From positions 1 to 36,492 of the forward strand of contig JAJZFS010000022.1 of the NCBI GenBank assembly GCA_021805245.1: 36,492 bases of DNA. Direction: 5' to 3'. The notes below the pieces were generated by a model, which made no database searches, was not told the DNA's origin, and worked only from the letters and a program-made list of their open reading frames with translations. Shown here piece by piece: positions 1-7,572 of this stretch. The translations under genes were made by a program, and so were the position numbers. Source of the DNA: Pseudomonadota bacterium. GTDB taxonomy: Bacteria > Pseudomonadota > Alphaproteobacteria > Micavibrionales > UBA2020. The number at the start of each line of letters is the position of its first letter. Position 1 is the stretch's first letter.

Positions 1-756
1 CAAAAGCGCGGCGAGCGGCGTTTTGCACGAGCCGTCCATGACGTCGAGGAACGCCCGCTCCGCCGTCACGCGCAGTTCCGTGACCTGGCAATGCACGGCG
101 GATAAAATGCCGCGGGTTTGCGCATCGCCTTCGCGCACCTCGATGCCGACCGCGCCTTGCGCCACGGCGGGCAGCATCACGTCGGGTTCGAGAATGTTTT
201 TGATCAAATCTTCCTGTCCGAGCCGTTTCAGCCCCGCCACGGCCAGCAGCGTCGCATCGACCACGCCGTCTTCGAGCTTTTTGAGCCGCGTGCCGACGTT
301 GCCGCGCAGCAGCGCGACCTTCACATCGGGGAGGCGCGCCAGCACGATCGCCTGACGGCGCAGGCTCGAGGTGCCCACGGTCGCGCCCGCGGGCAGATCG
401 TCGAGCGAGCCTGCGAAGCGGGAGAAAAACGCGTCGCGCGGATCTTCGCGCGGCAAGAGGCAGGGAATCACCAGACCGCCGGGCAATTTCGTCGGCATGT
501 CTTTCATCGAATGCACCGCGCAATCGATGCGGCCGTCGAGCAAGGCTTCCTCGATCTCCTTGGTGAACAGGCCCTTGCCGCCGGCTTCGCTGAGCGCGCG
601 GTCCTGAATGCGGTCGCCGCTGGTGGTGATTTTCACCACCTCGATCGCGACCTCCGGATGCGCGGCTTTCAGCGCCGCCGCCAACAACTCCACCTGGGCA
701 AGCGCGAGCGGACTCGCCCGGGTGCCGATTTTCAATGTCTTTGCGGTTCCCTTCAT
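1..756 (-). CDS. hemC: Hydroxymethylbilane synthase (porphobilinogen deaminase), 3' end cut by window
   Basis: Joins four porphobilinogen molecules into hydroxymethylbilane in cytoplasmic tetrapyrrole synthesis. The minus-strand protein begins MKGTAKTLKIGTRASPLALA, the classic HemC N-terminus. It continues with TTSGDR, GGKGLFTKEIEEALL, AVHSMKDMPT, TVGTSSLRRQA and LRGNVGTRL. The last visible residues contain DGSCKTPLAA, whose Cys should carry the dipyrromethane cofactor. 252 codons are visible; the family is about 310 residues, so roughly 55–60 residues lie beyond the left edge. The ATG at 756 is the first in-frame start; a GGGGAG lies about 15 nt upstream, a rather long spacing. Divergent from the SPFH gene across 231 nt. 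No confident promoter is seen on this strand, although the region is AT-rich. Confidence 0.97.
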   Translation of the reverse strand, partial: MKGTAKTLKIGTRASPLALAQVELLAAALKAAHPEVAIEVVKITTSGDRIQDRALSEAGGKGLFTKEIEEALLDGRIDCAVHSMKDMPTKLPGGLVIPCLLPREDPRDAFFSRFAGSLDDLPAGATVGTSSLRRQAIVLARLPDVKVALLRGNVGTRLKKLEDGVVDATLLAVAGLKRLGQEDLIKNILEPDVMLPAVAQGAVGIEVREGDAQTRGILSAVHCQVTELRVTAERAFLDVMDGSCKTPLAALL

Positions 757-907
757 AAAAAACAGTCATACTCCCCTTTGGCAGATGAGGAGATATAAAA
801 ATTGCCCGCCGCATATAATTTCTTTTTATGATTATCGATAAAAAATATTATGGATTTCTATTTTGGAAAATCCGCGCCGATTTTCGCCTGGCGCTTTCCG
901 ATATTGA

Positions 908-937
908 TTGACGTAAAATAAAAATCGGCGGTATTGA
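908..937 (+). promoter_or_regulatory. Weak candidate sigma-70 promoter for the SPFH gene
   Basis: TTGACG at 908–913 and TATTGA at 932–937 are separated by 18 nt in the AT-rich gap between divergent hemC and the SPFH gene. The -35 is good and the -10 poor (3 of 6). Prediction by eye only. Confidence 0.3.
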
Positions 938-987
938 TGACATAAGTTCACCGGGAGTTTACAAAACTAGAGAAGGAAATTTAAAAA

Positions 988-1842
988 ATGCCATATCTTT
1001 ACGAAGTCAAAGAAAAACAAGCCGTCATTCTCGAACGATTCGGAAAATTCAAAGCCATCCACGACCATGCGGGCATGCACGTCAAAGGGCCCTTTATGCA
1101 CGTCGCCGCCCGCGTGCCGCTGGACATCACCGAGCATCAGGTGCAGCTGGAAACGAAAACCAAGGACAACATGTTCGTCGCCGTGCCGACCGTTTTGCAC
1201 CTGCAGGTCTGCGACCCCAAGACCTTCCACTACAATTCCCCCAACCCCTATCAGCAGGCCGGCAACAAGATTACCGCCGCGATGAAGCAGCTCACCAACG
1301 ACATGGAACTCGATCACATCTATCAGGCGCGTGAAACGCTCGGCGACTCCGTGCGCGAAAAAGTCGGCGCCGAAATCGAGGAAAAATACGGCCTCAAGAT
1401 CGTCGACGTGATCATCGACCAGCCGGTCGTGCCGGAAGAAGTGCAGCGGCAATACAACAGCGCCAAGGCCAGCGAACAAACCGCCAAAGCCACGATGAAC
1501 GCCGCGCAAGCCAACAAGCAGGCGATGATTATGGACGCCGAAGCCCGCAAGGAAGCCCTGCGCCTCGACGGCGAAGGCGTTGCCGAACAGCGCGCCGCGA
1601 TGTTCCAGAACCTCACCAACCAGTTCAACACGCTGGTGCAGTCGGGCATGCCGGTGGCGACCGCCGAGAAGATCCTCATCAAGATGATGGAGCTCGACAC
1701 GCTGCGCGACGTCGCCAAGAGCGGCAACGTCATCGTCACCACCACGGCGGACAAGGACCCCATCACCGACATGCAAGCCGCCGTCCGCGCCGCCAGCGCG
1801 GACAAGAAGCCGCCGCAACAACCGCCCGCTCCGGGCCGCTAA
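988..1842 (+). CDS. SPFH/band-7 (stomatin-like) domain protein
   Basis: 284 residues, beginning MPYLYEVKEKQAVILERFGK, the typical first strand of an SPFH domain, which fills about residues 5–180 (including LETKTKDN, VREKVGAEIEEKYGL and IIDQPVVPEEV). It is followed by an Ala/Gln/Lys/Glu-rich helical segment at about 180–225, as in prohibitins and flotillins, and a Pro-rich tail. There is no hydrophobic N-terminal anchor, so membrane attachment, if any, is peripheral. SPFH proteins usually form oligomeric scaffolds at membranes; the client here is unknown. AGAAGGAAA about 10 nt upstream supports the ATG. A strong terminator follows, so it is probably monocistronic. In many alphaproteobacteria hemC is directly divergent from tsaD; here this gene sits between them. 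Confidence 0.88.
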   Translation: MPYLYEVKEKQAVILERFGKFKAIHDHAGMHVKGPFMHVAARVPLDITEHQVQLETKTKDNMFVAVPTVLHLQVCDPKTFHYNSPNPYQQAGNKITAAMKQLTNDMELDHIYQARETLGDSVREKVGAEIEEKYGLKIVDVIIDQPVVPEEVQRQYNSAKASEQTAKATMNAAQANKQAMIMDAEARKEALRLDGEGVAEQRAAMFQNLTNQFNTLVQSGMPVATAEKILIKMMELDTLRDVAKSGNVIVTTTADKDPITDMQAAVRAASADKKPPQQPPAPGR

Positions 1843-1861
1843 GGCTTGAATAACAACGCCG

Positions 1862-1904
1862 AACGGCCCGTCCGGGCATATGCCGGGACGGGCCGTTTCT
1901 TTTG
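1862..1904 (+). terminator. Rho-independent terminator after the SPFH gene
   Basis: A GC-rich inverted repeat (AACGGCCCGTCC at 1862–1873 pairing with a GGGACGGGCCGTT arm ending near 1897, centred on GGCATATGCC) runs into a T-rich tract TTTCTTTTG. It lies 20 nt after the SPFH stop and just before tsaD, so it separates the two units. Confidence 0.85.
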
Positions 1905-1919
1905 TGCTACAGTGAAAGA

Positions 1920-2975
1920 ATGAGAACAGTTTTAGGGATAGAGACCAGCTGCGACGAAACGGCCGCCGCCATCGTGACGGAAGACAAGCATCTTCTCGCC
2001 AACGTCGTCCTCAGCCAGCAGGAGCATAAAGAATTCGGCGGCGTGGTGCCGGAGATCGCGGCGCGCGCGCACCTCGTCCATATCGACACGCTGGTGAAGC
2101 AGGCGCTCGACGCGGCAAACCTCGCCTTCAAAGACCTCGACGCCGTGGCGGCGACGGCGGGGCCGGGGCTGATCGGCGGCGTGATGGTCGGCGCGATGAC
2201 GGCCAAGGCGATCGCCGCGGTGCGCGACATCCCGGTCATCGCCGTCAACCATCTCGAAGGCCACGCGCTCACCGTGCGGCTGGTCGAGGACGTTGCCTTC
2301 CCTTATTTATTATTGCTGGTTTCCGGCGGGCACTGCCAGCTCTTGATCGTCGAAGAGGTGGGGCAATACACCTGCCTTGGCACCACCCGCGACGACGCGG
2401 CGGGCGAATGCTTCGACAAGGCGGCCAAACTTCTCGGCCTCGGTTATCCCGGCGGGCCGGCGGTCGAAAAAATGGCCGCGGAATGCCAAGATCCCGCAAA
2501 AGCTTTGGAAAAATATCCCTTCCCGCAGCCGATGGCCGGCAAAGCGGGTTGCGATTTTTCCTTCTCCGGCCTCAAGACCGCCGTGCGCCGCGCGGTGGAC
2601 GATTTGCCGCAGGGCACGGTGGCGCGCAGCGATGCGGCGGACATCTCGGCCGCCTTCCAGCAGACCGTGGGGCTGATTATGACCGACCGCACGGCGCGCG
2701 CCATCAAAGAATACCTGAAGCTGGAGCCCGCAGCGCCGGCACTGGTCGTCGCGGGCGGCGTCGCCGCCAACAAGACGCTCCGCGCGGCTCTTGAAGCTTT
2801 GGCAAAACAATATAATATGCGCTTTGCAGCCCCGCCGCTGAAACTCTGCACCGACAACGCCGCGATGATCGCCTGGGCGGGCATGGAACGCCTGACGCGC
2901 GGCATGACCGACGCGCTGGATTTTTCCGTCCGTCCGCGCTGGCCGCTTGAAGAATTGAAAGGAAGAACAACATGA
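1920..2975 (+). CDS. tsaD: tRNA N6-threonylcarbamoyladenosine (t6A) synthase subunit TsaD
   Basis: Transfers the threonylcarbamoyl group from TC-AMP to A37 of ANN-decoding tRNAs, with TsaB/TsaE as partners. 351 residues, normal length. Hallmarks: MRTVLGIETSCDETAAA, GVVPEIAARAH, the metal-binding H111-L-E-G-H115 (same numbering as E. coli), LVSGGHCQLL, FSFSGLKTAVRR, VVAGGVAANKTLR and CTDNAAMIAWAG. The ATG at 1920 fits family N-termini; an upstream TTG would add six unlikely residues. First gene of a run reaching at least the EVE gene. Its TGA overlaps the next ATG by 4 nt (ATGA), suggesting translational coupling. Confidence 0.98.
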   Translation: MRTVLGIETSCDETAAAIVTEDKHLLANVVLSQQEHKEFGGVVPEIAARAHLVHIDTLVKQALDAANLAFKDLDAVAATAGPGLIGGVMVGAMTAKAIAAVRDIPVIAVNHLEGHALTVRLVEDVAFPYLLLLVSGGHCQLLIVEEVGQYTCLGTTRDDAAGECFDKAAKLLGLGYPGGPAVEKMAAECQDPAKALEKYPFPQPMAGKAGCDFSFSGLKTAVRRAVDDLPQGTVARSDAADISAAFQQTVGLIMTDRTARAIKEYLKLEPAAPALVVAGGVAANKTLRAALEALAKQYNMRFAAPPLKLCTDNAAMIAWAGMERLTRGMTDALDFSVRPRWPLEELKGRTT

Positions 2976-3337
2976 ATAACGTACCCTCCATCCCCGCCGC
3001 CGACATCCCCGCCATCGTCGCAGCGGGCGGGCTGATCCTCGACGTGCGCACGCGCTCCGAACACGTGCAGCAGCGCCTCGCCGCCGACCACGCCTTCCAG
3101 CCGCTCGCCGAACTCGACCCCGCGGCTTTCATGAAGGCGCAAGGCCTCGACAAGAACACGCCGGTCTTCATCCTCTGCCGCACCGACAACCGCGCGACCA
3201 ACGCCGCGAAAATGTTCGCCGATGCGGGCTATCCCAATGCCGTCGTCATCGAAGGCGGGATTCTCGCCGCCGCCGCCGCAGGCGTCGCGCTGGCCGGCAC
3301 GCTGGTGCGCAAAAAACCGCGCCCGCCGCGCCCCTGA
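2972..3337 (+). CDS. Single-domain rhodanese-like sulfurtransferase
   Basis: 121 residues with one rhodanese domain: LILDVRT at about 21–27 and active-site loop C69-R-T-D-N-R. The domain aligns without gaps to the first domain of the next gene, with shared LDP, GLDK, ILCR and VIEGGIL and both catalytic Cys at position 69, so the pair looks like a tandem duplicate. The copy ends soon after the fold with a basic Pro tail (RKKPRPPRP) and lacks the membrane domain of its neighbour. The loop CRTDNR departs from the usual CRxGxR, so specificity or activity may differ. Start set by the ATGA overlap with tsaD and AAAGGAAG just upstream. Likely moves sulfane sulfur with the downstream metallo-hydrolase. 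Confidence 0.88.
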   Translation: MNNVPSIPAADIPAIVAAGGLILDVRTRSEHVQQRLAADHAFQPLAELDPAAFMKAQGLDKNTPVFILCRTDNRATNAAKMFADAGYPNAVVIEGGILAAAAAGVALAGTLVRKKPRPPRP

Positions 3338-3360
3338 ACTTGAAAAAGGAAAACGTTGCC

Positions 3361-3966
3361 ATGGCCAACATCGCAAACATTCCCGCCGCCGCCGTCACCG
3401 CGCTCGCCAAAGCGGGCGCGACCATTCTCGACGTGCGCACCCCCGGCGAACACGCGGCGCAGCGTTTGGAGGCCAGGCACACGCTCGTGCCGCTCGACCG
3501 GCTCGACCCCGCCGACTTCATGCTGAAGCGCGGCCTCGACAAGGAAGCGCCCGTCTACATTCTCTGCCGCAGCGGCATGCGCGCGCGCACCGCGGCGGAA
3601 AAATTCGCGGCGGCCGGCTATAACAATGCCGCCGTCATCGAAGGCGGGATTCTCGCCTGCGCGGCGGGCGGCGTCGCCGTCATCGCAAGCGAAAGCGCGC
3701 CGCAAGTCATGTCGCTGGAGCGGCAGGTGCGCATCGCTGCGGGCGCGCTGGTGGCGGCGGGCACCCTGCTCGGCTTTTATGCCGGCCGCGGCTTTTATCT
3801 CCTGCCGTTTTTCGTCGGCCTCGGCCTCGTCTACGCCGGCATGACCGACCGCTGCGGCATGGCGCTTCTGCTGCTCAAAATGCCGTGGAATAAAGGCGCG
3901 GCGGCAAGCTGCGGTGCCAAACCGCCGGAAACGCCGGACGCGCCGACAGCGGGCGGCTGCGCATGA
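3361..3966 (+). CDS. Rhodanese fused to DUF2892 membrane domain (YgaP-like)
   Basis: 201 residues. Residues 1–105 form a rhodanese domain with canonical loop C69-R-S-G-M-R; about 118–185 are a DUF2892-type domain with two hydrophobic helices (IAAGALVAAGTLLGF and LLPFFVGLGLVYAGM) followed by DRCGM. This is the YgaP architecture: a membrane-tethered sulfurtransferase facing the cytoplasm. The ATG at 3361 has AAAAAGGA upstream; a TTG 21 nt earlier is less likely. The tail has extra Cys residues (SCGAK, GGCA) that may be metal or redox sites, which is speculative. Its TGA overlaps the next ATG by 4 nt. With its neighbours it suggests sulfide/persulfide handling; no sulfide:quinone oxidoreductase is visible in the window. 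Confidence 0.9.
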   Translation: MANIANIPAAAVTALAKAGATILDVRTPGEHAAQRLEARHTLVPLDRLDPADFMLKRGLDKEAPVYILCRSGMRARTAAEKFAAAGYNNAAVIEGGILACAAGGVAVIASESAPQVMSLERQVRIAAGALVAAGTLLGFYAGRGFYLLPFFVGLGLVYAGMTDRCGMALLLLKMPWNKGAAASCGAKPPETPDAPTAGGCA

Positions 3967-4820
3967 CGGCGATGCCCGCCCCAAAACCGCAAGTCCGCGG
4001 TTTTTTCGACCCCGCCACGGCCACCTGGACCTATGTCGTGTGGGGCGCGGGCGATAAAACCTGCGCCGTCATCGACAGCGTACTGGATTACGACGCCGCG
4101 TCCGGACATACGGCGACGGCAAGCGCGGACAAGGTCATCAGCTTTATCCAGGGCAACGGCCTTGCGGTGGAATGGATTTTGGAGACGCACATCCACGCCG
4201 ACCATTTGACCGCCGCGCAATACCTCAAAGAGAAGCTTGGCGGCAAAACCGCGATCAGCAAGCATATCCTTGCTGTCTTGAAAACATGGCAGCCGATTTT
4301 CAGCAACGCCGCCGACACGCCGCAAGACGGTGCGCAGTTCGACCATTTGTTCGACGACGACGAAGACTTCAAAATCGGCGCGCTTGAGGCGCGCATCATT
4401 CACACCCCGGGGCACACGCCCGCCGATACGACCTATATAATGGGAAATGCGGCCTTTGTCGGCGACACGATGTTTCTGCCCGACGTCGGCACGGGGCGCT
4501 GCGATTTTCCCGGCGGCAGCGCCGAGGATTCGTACGCCTCGACGCGCAAGCTGCTCGCCCTGCCGGACGACACGCGCCTCTACGTCGGGCACGACTACCC
4601 CCCCGAAGGGCGCGAGCCGCTGTGCATGGCGACGGTGGCCGAACAAAAAGCGGGCAATATCCGCGCCGGCGCCGGCATTCAAAAAGACGCTTTTGTCCTC
4701 CGGCGCAGGGAAGCCGACCGCGGCAAGCCCGTGCCCGATCTTCTTTTGCCGTCGCTGCAAGTCAACCTGCGCGCCGGAGACCTGACCGACTTCATCAAGA
4801 TTCCGGTGAACAGGATATGA
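3963..4820 (+). CDS. Metallo-beta-lactamase-fold hydrolase, persulfide dioxygenase (ETHE1/Blh) type
   Basis: 285 residues. Metal site: H76-I-H78-A-D80-H81, then HTPGHTP with H151, then GDT with D168, and a late YVGHDY. The segment DVGTGRCDFPGG is typical of the Blh/ETHE1-like persulfide dioxygenase branch rather than glyoxalase II. That branch oxidises glutathione persulfide to sulfite and GSH with a mononuclear iron. Position after two rhodaneses supports sulfur detoxification: rhodanese can combine persulfide and sulfite to thiosulfate. Both ends overlap neighbours by 4 nt (ATGA at 3963 and 4817). A second ATG nine nucleotides in is possible. Function is inferred from motif and context. Confidence 0.9.
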   Translation: MTAMPAPKPQVRGFFDPATATWTYVVWGAGDKTCAVIDSVLDYDAASGHTATASADKVISFIQGNGLAVEWILETHIHADHLTAAQYLKEKLGGKTAISKHILAVLKTWQPIFSNAADTPQDGAQFDHLFDDDEDFKIGALEARIIHTPGHTPADTTYIMGNAAFVGDTMFLPDVGTGRCDFPGGSAEDSYASTRKLLALPDDTRLYVGHDYPPEGREPLCMATVAEQKAGNIRAGAGIQKDAFVLRRREADRGKPVPDLLLPSLQVNLRAGDLTDFIKIPVNRI

Positions 4821-5845
4821 GTATGGACAAAATATCGATAATCGGCGCAGGCAAAATATCGATAATCGGCGCAGGCGCCTGGGGCACGGCCCTCGCGCAG
4901 GTTCTGACGGCGGCGGGCAATGCCGTCACGCTTTACATGCGCGAGCCGGATCTCGCGCGCACGCTCAATACCAGACACGAGAACAGCGTTTACCTTTCCG
5001 GCATTCCGCTTAACCCGGCGATTGCCGCCACCGCCGACATCGCGGCGGCGGTGGACGGCGCGGACATGGTGCTGCTCGCCACGCCGACGCAGTTCGCGCG
5101 CGCCGCCATGGCCAGCCTGAAACCCCATTTGCCGCAAGGCGCGGCGCTGGTCAATTGCGCCAAGGGCATCGAGATCAAAACCGGCAAGCTGCTCTCCGAA
5201 GCCGCGGCGGAAACGCTGCCCGATCATCCGTACGCCGTCCTTTCCGGCCCGACCTTCGCGCATGAAGTGGCGCGCGGCCTGCCCGCCGCCGTGACCTTCG
5301 CCACCACCGCGCCGGCGCAGCAGGCGGAGCGCTGGGCGCAGATGCTTTCCGGCAAAACCTTCCGCCCTTATCTTTCCAGCGACGTTGTCGGCGCGGAGAT
5401 CGCGGGCGCGGTGAAAAACGTCATCGCCATCGCCTGCGGCATCGTCGAGGGCAAGCAGCTCGGCCTCAACGCCCGCGCCGCGGTGATGACCCGCGGCATC
5501 GCCGAGATAAAACGCCTCGGCCTGAAGCACGGCGCGGATGCGGAGACGTTTCTCGGCCTCTCGGGGCTGGGCGACCTGGCGCTCACCTGCAACGCCATGG
5601 CGTCGCGCAACTTCTCGCTCGGGTTCGCGCTCGGCGAAGGCAAAAAGCTCGCCGATATTCTGGCGCGCCGCAGCTCGGTCGCCGAAGGCGTGACGACGGC
5701 CCAGGCGATCGCCGTCAATGCCGGCGCGATGGGCGTCGAGATGCCGATCTGCGCCGCCGTGGACCGCATCCTCCATCACGCCGCCGACATCGATCAAGTG
5801 ATCGCGGGGTTGATGGGCCGCGACCTCAAAGCGGAGAATATTTAA
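4817..5845 (+). CDS. gpsA: NAD(P)H-dependent glycerol-3-phosphate dehydrogenase, duplicated N-terminal motif
   Basis: Reduces dihydroxyacetone phosphate to sn-glycerol-3-phosphate for phospholipid synthesis. 342 residues. Family motifs: dinucleotide loop G18-A-G20-A-W-G23, VNCAKGIE, LSGPTFAHEVA, the catalytic-lysine region GAVKNVIAIACG, and LSGLGDLALTC. Odd: the peptide KISIIGAG occurs twice in a row (residues 5–12 and 13–20) through an exact 24-bp tandem duplication, placing an extra copy of the first Rossmann strand before the functional loop. No start codon lies inside the second copy, so initiation cannot skip it. ATG at 4817 overlaps the preceding TGA; the ATG at 4823 (MDK) is an alternative. 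The stop abuts the EVE gene. Confidence 0.96.
   Translation: MSMDKISIIGAGKISIIGAGAWGTALAQVLTAAGNAVTLYMREPDLARTLNTRHENSVYLSGIPLNPAIAATADIAAAVDGADMVLLATPTQFARAAMASLKPHLPQGAALVNCAKGIEIKTGKLLSEAAAETLPDHPYAVLSGPTFAHEVARGLPAAVTFATTAPAQQAERWAQMLSGKTFRPYLSSDVVGAEIAGAVKNVIAIACGIVEGKQLGLNARAAVMTRGIAEIKRLGLKHGADAETFLGLSGLGDLALTCNAMASRNFSLGFALGEGKKLADILARRSSVAEGVTTAQAIAVNAGAMGVEMPICAAVDRILHHAADIDQVIAGLMGRDLKAENI
4829..4876 (+). repeat. Exact 24-bp tandem duplication inside gpsA
   Basis: Two identical 24-nt units at 4829–4852 and 4853–4876, each encoding KISIIGAG. The duplication is in frame and perfect at DNA level, indicating a recent event or an assembly artefact. Confidence 0.95.
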
Positions 5846-6253
5846 ATGCAATACTGGCTGATGAAATCCGAACCCGCCGCCTATGCGTGGGATGAATTTC
5901 TCAAAGACAAAAAAACCGGCTGGACGGGGGTGCGCAACTTTCAGGCGCGCAACAACATGCAGGCGATGCAAAAGGGCGACCGCGCGTTCTTTTATCACTC
6001 CAACGATGGGCGCGAGATCGTCGGCATCATGGAGGTGGTCAAGGACTATCACCCCGACCCGACCGACGCGACGGGCAAGTTCGGCATGGTCGCCGTCGCG
6101 CCGCTCAAGGCCTTCAAAAATCCCGTCACGCTGGCGCAGATCAAGGCGCACCCGCAGTTGCGGGAGATGGCGCTGATCCGCCAGTCGCGCCTGTCCGTTT
6201 CACCGGTCACGGCGGAGGAGTGGAAGATCCTCTGCAAGATGGGCGGGGTCTGA
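5846..6253 (+). CDS. EVE domain protein (PUA-like, thymocyte nuclear protein 1 family)
   Basis: 135 residues, a complete EVE domain: MQYWLMKSEP start, the W-x-G-VRNFQARNN segment at about 26–37, KGDRAFFYHS at about 43–52, and a C-terminal RQSRLSVSPVT. EVE domains are PUA-related folds that bind modified bases in nucleic acid; the bacterial role of this stand-alone form is not settled. It begins on the base after the gpsA stop and is probably read by the same ribosomes. The tsaD–gpsA–EVE order is a recurrent alphaproteobacterial arrangement; the YciI gene often found there is absent. Confidence 0.93.
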   Translation: MQYWLMKSEPAAYAWDEFLKDKKTGWTGVRNFQARNNMQAMQKGDRAFFYHSNDGREIVGIMEVVKDYHPDPTDATGKFGMVAVAPLKAFKNPVTLAQIKAHPQLREMALIRQSRLSVSPVTAEEWKILCKMGGV

Positions 6254-6257
6254 CGCC

Positions 6258-6836
6258 ATGGACGATATCCTGCAGGACGGTTTTCAATACCATACCAACT
6301 GGTGCGTCATCACCGGCGCGCCGTCATCGGGCAAGACCTCGGTGATCAACGCGCTCAAGGCGCGCGGCTATGCGGCGGAAGACGAGGTGGCGCGGGAACT
6401 GATCGAAGAGGCCCTGAAGGACGGCCGCACCCTCACCCAGATCCGCAATCATCCGGTGCGCCTGCAGCACAACATCCTTTCCGTCTCCGTGGCGCGGGAG
6501 GAAGAGCTCGATCCCGCCGCGCTGGTGTTTCTCGACCGCGGCCTGCCCGACAGCCTGACCTACTTCCGCCTCGCCGGACACGCCCGCCCCGCGGGCGCGC
6601 TCGCCGCCGCGCGGCTCTTCCGTTACAAGGCGGTGTTCATCTTCGACCGCCTGCCGATCGTGAAGGACGACGTGCGCACCGAGGACGCGGCGCTGGCCGA
6701 CAGGATCGATAAAATGCTCGAAGAGGACTACCGCACGGTCGGCTACGATCCGATCCGCGTTCCCGTGCTCCCGATTGAAGAGCGGGCGGATTTCGTGCTC
6801 GCGCATATTCAAGGCGCGGCGCAAGCGCGCAGATAG
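6258..6836 (+). CDS. P-loop ATPase/kinase of the AAA_28 type
   Basis: 192 residues. Walker A GAPSSGKTS at 20–28, then an acidic helix (EDEVARELIEEAL), LVFLDRGLPDSLTYFRL as a Walker B-like segment with a following Asp/Arg, and FIFDRLPIVKDDVRTED. This matches the small AAA_28 ATP-binding family, often annotated as predicted nucleoside or nucleotide kinases; the substrate is unknown. Starts 4 nt after the EVE stop and is likely the last gene of the run. It is convergent with the Sel1-type gene, with about 50 nt between stops and no clear terminator. Confidence 0.8.
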   Translation: MDDILQDGFQYHTNWCVITGAPSSGKTSVINALKARGYAAEDEVARELIEEALKDGRTLTQIRNHPVRLQHNILSVSVAREEELDPAALVFLDRGLPDSLTYFRLAGHARPAGALAAARLFRYKAVFIFDRLPIVKDDVRTEDAALADRIDKMLEEDYRTVGYDPIRVPVLPIEERADFVLAHIQGAAQARR

Positions 6837-6886
6837 CGGCCGCCTTAATAACAGCGTTGTACAAAAAGTCGGCGGTTGGAGGAAGG

Positions 6887-7327
6887 TCAGAACTTCGGCT
6901 TGAATTTGCTGAAGAAGCCTTTCTTTTGCGGCTCCGCGGCCTGCCGGCGCAGTTCCTGCGTGGCCACGTTGCTGCCGCCCAGCGCTTCGGCCTTATCGAG
7001 CCATTTGCGCGCGGCGGCCTTGTCCGGTTCGCAGCCGAAGCCGTTCAGTCTGTTGTACGCCGCCATGAAGGCGCTCGGCGCGTGGCGTTCGGCCTGCTCT
7101 TCGAAAACCGCGAGGCAGGCTTTGAGCGTTGCCTTGTTGATCTCTTCGGTCTGGCCCGGCGCATAGAGGCCATAGGCCACGGTCTGTATGCCGAGCGCAA
7201 AATTGTACTTCTCGTCGTCGCCGCCGTTTTGCGCCTGCTCGAACGCGCGCATCGCGATCTCCACGCCGTCTTCCTTGTTTTCGCGCAGCAAGAGGTACAG
7301 CGGAAAGCTTTCTGCCTTGAAATCCAT
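6887..7327 (-). CDS. Small Sel1/TPR-like repeat protein
   Basis: 146 residues starting MDFKAESFPLYLLL. The C-terminal half carries a recognisable Sel1-like unit (FMAAYNRLNGFGCEPDKAAA, then RKWLDKAEALGG), preceded by helices that may form another. The tail is basic with repeated Phe/Lys (KKGFFSKFKPKF). No signal peptide, so probably a cytosolic scaffold; function unknown. The start at 7327 is set by AGAAAGGA 7 nt upstream (7335–7342); the frame stays open further upstream, but those codons cross the promoter-like palindrome region and are unlikely to be translated. Divergent from aroQ. Confidence 0.72.
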   Translation of the reverse strand: MDFKAESFPLYLLLRENKEDGVEIAMRAFEQAQNGGDDEKYNFALGIQTVAYGLYAPGQTEEINKATLKACLAVFEEQAERHAPSAFMAAYNRLNGFGCEPDKAAARKWLDKAEALGGSNVATQELRRQAAEPQKKGFFSKFKPKF

Positions 7328-7374
7328 AAAAAGATCCTTTCTGTTGATTATGTTATCGGTTATAGCCCATCTTT

Positions 7375-7390
7375 GCATTTTGCAAAATGC
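7375..7390. promoter_or_regulatory. Perfect 16-bp palindrome upstream of the Sel1-type gene
   Basis: GCATTTTGCAAAATGC is its own reverse complement across all 16 bases. It lies 48 nt upstream of the Sel1-type start and overlaps a possible -35 (TTGCAA), with TATAAC on the minus strand at 7359–7364. The 15-nt spacer is short. The form suits a dimeric repressor operator; the regulator is unknown. Confidence 0.45.
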
Positions 7391-7572
7391 TTTACTGGCC
7401 GGCGCATGAAAAAGAATCGCCCGGACGTGTCCGGCACCGTTCAAAAAGCCTGTTTCCATACAAAACCACCCTGCCGTTCTTCTGTTTTATGTAAATATAC
7501 TTTTCCATCGCCTCGCGAGTCCCTGCATGGTATAAGTGTCTACTCTGGAAAAGATATTTGCCGCGGCGCAGC

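Noticed and set aside
7392-7508. 38-residue minus-strand frame (MEKYIYIKQKNGRVVLYGNR...)
   Set aside because: No ribosome-binding site, no recognisable family, and it crosses the region where the aroQ upstream sequence lies; kept only as a remote small-protein possibility.
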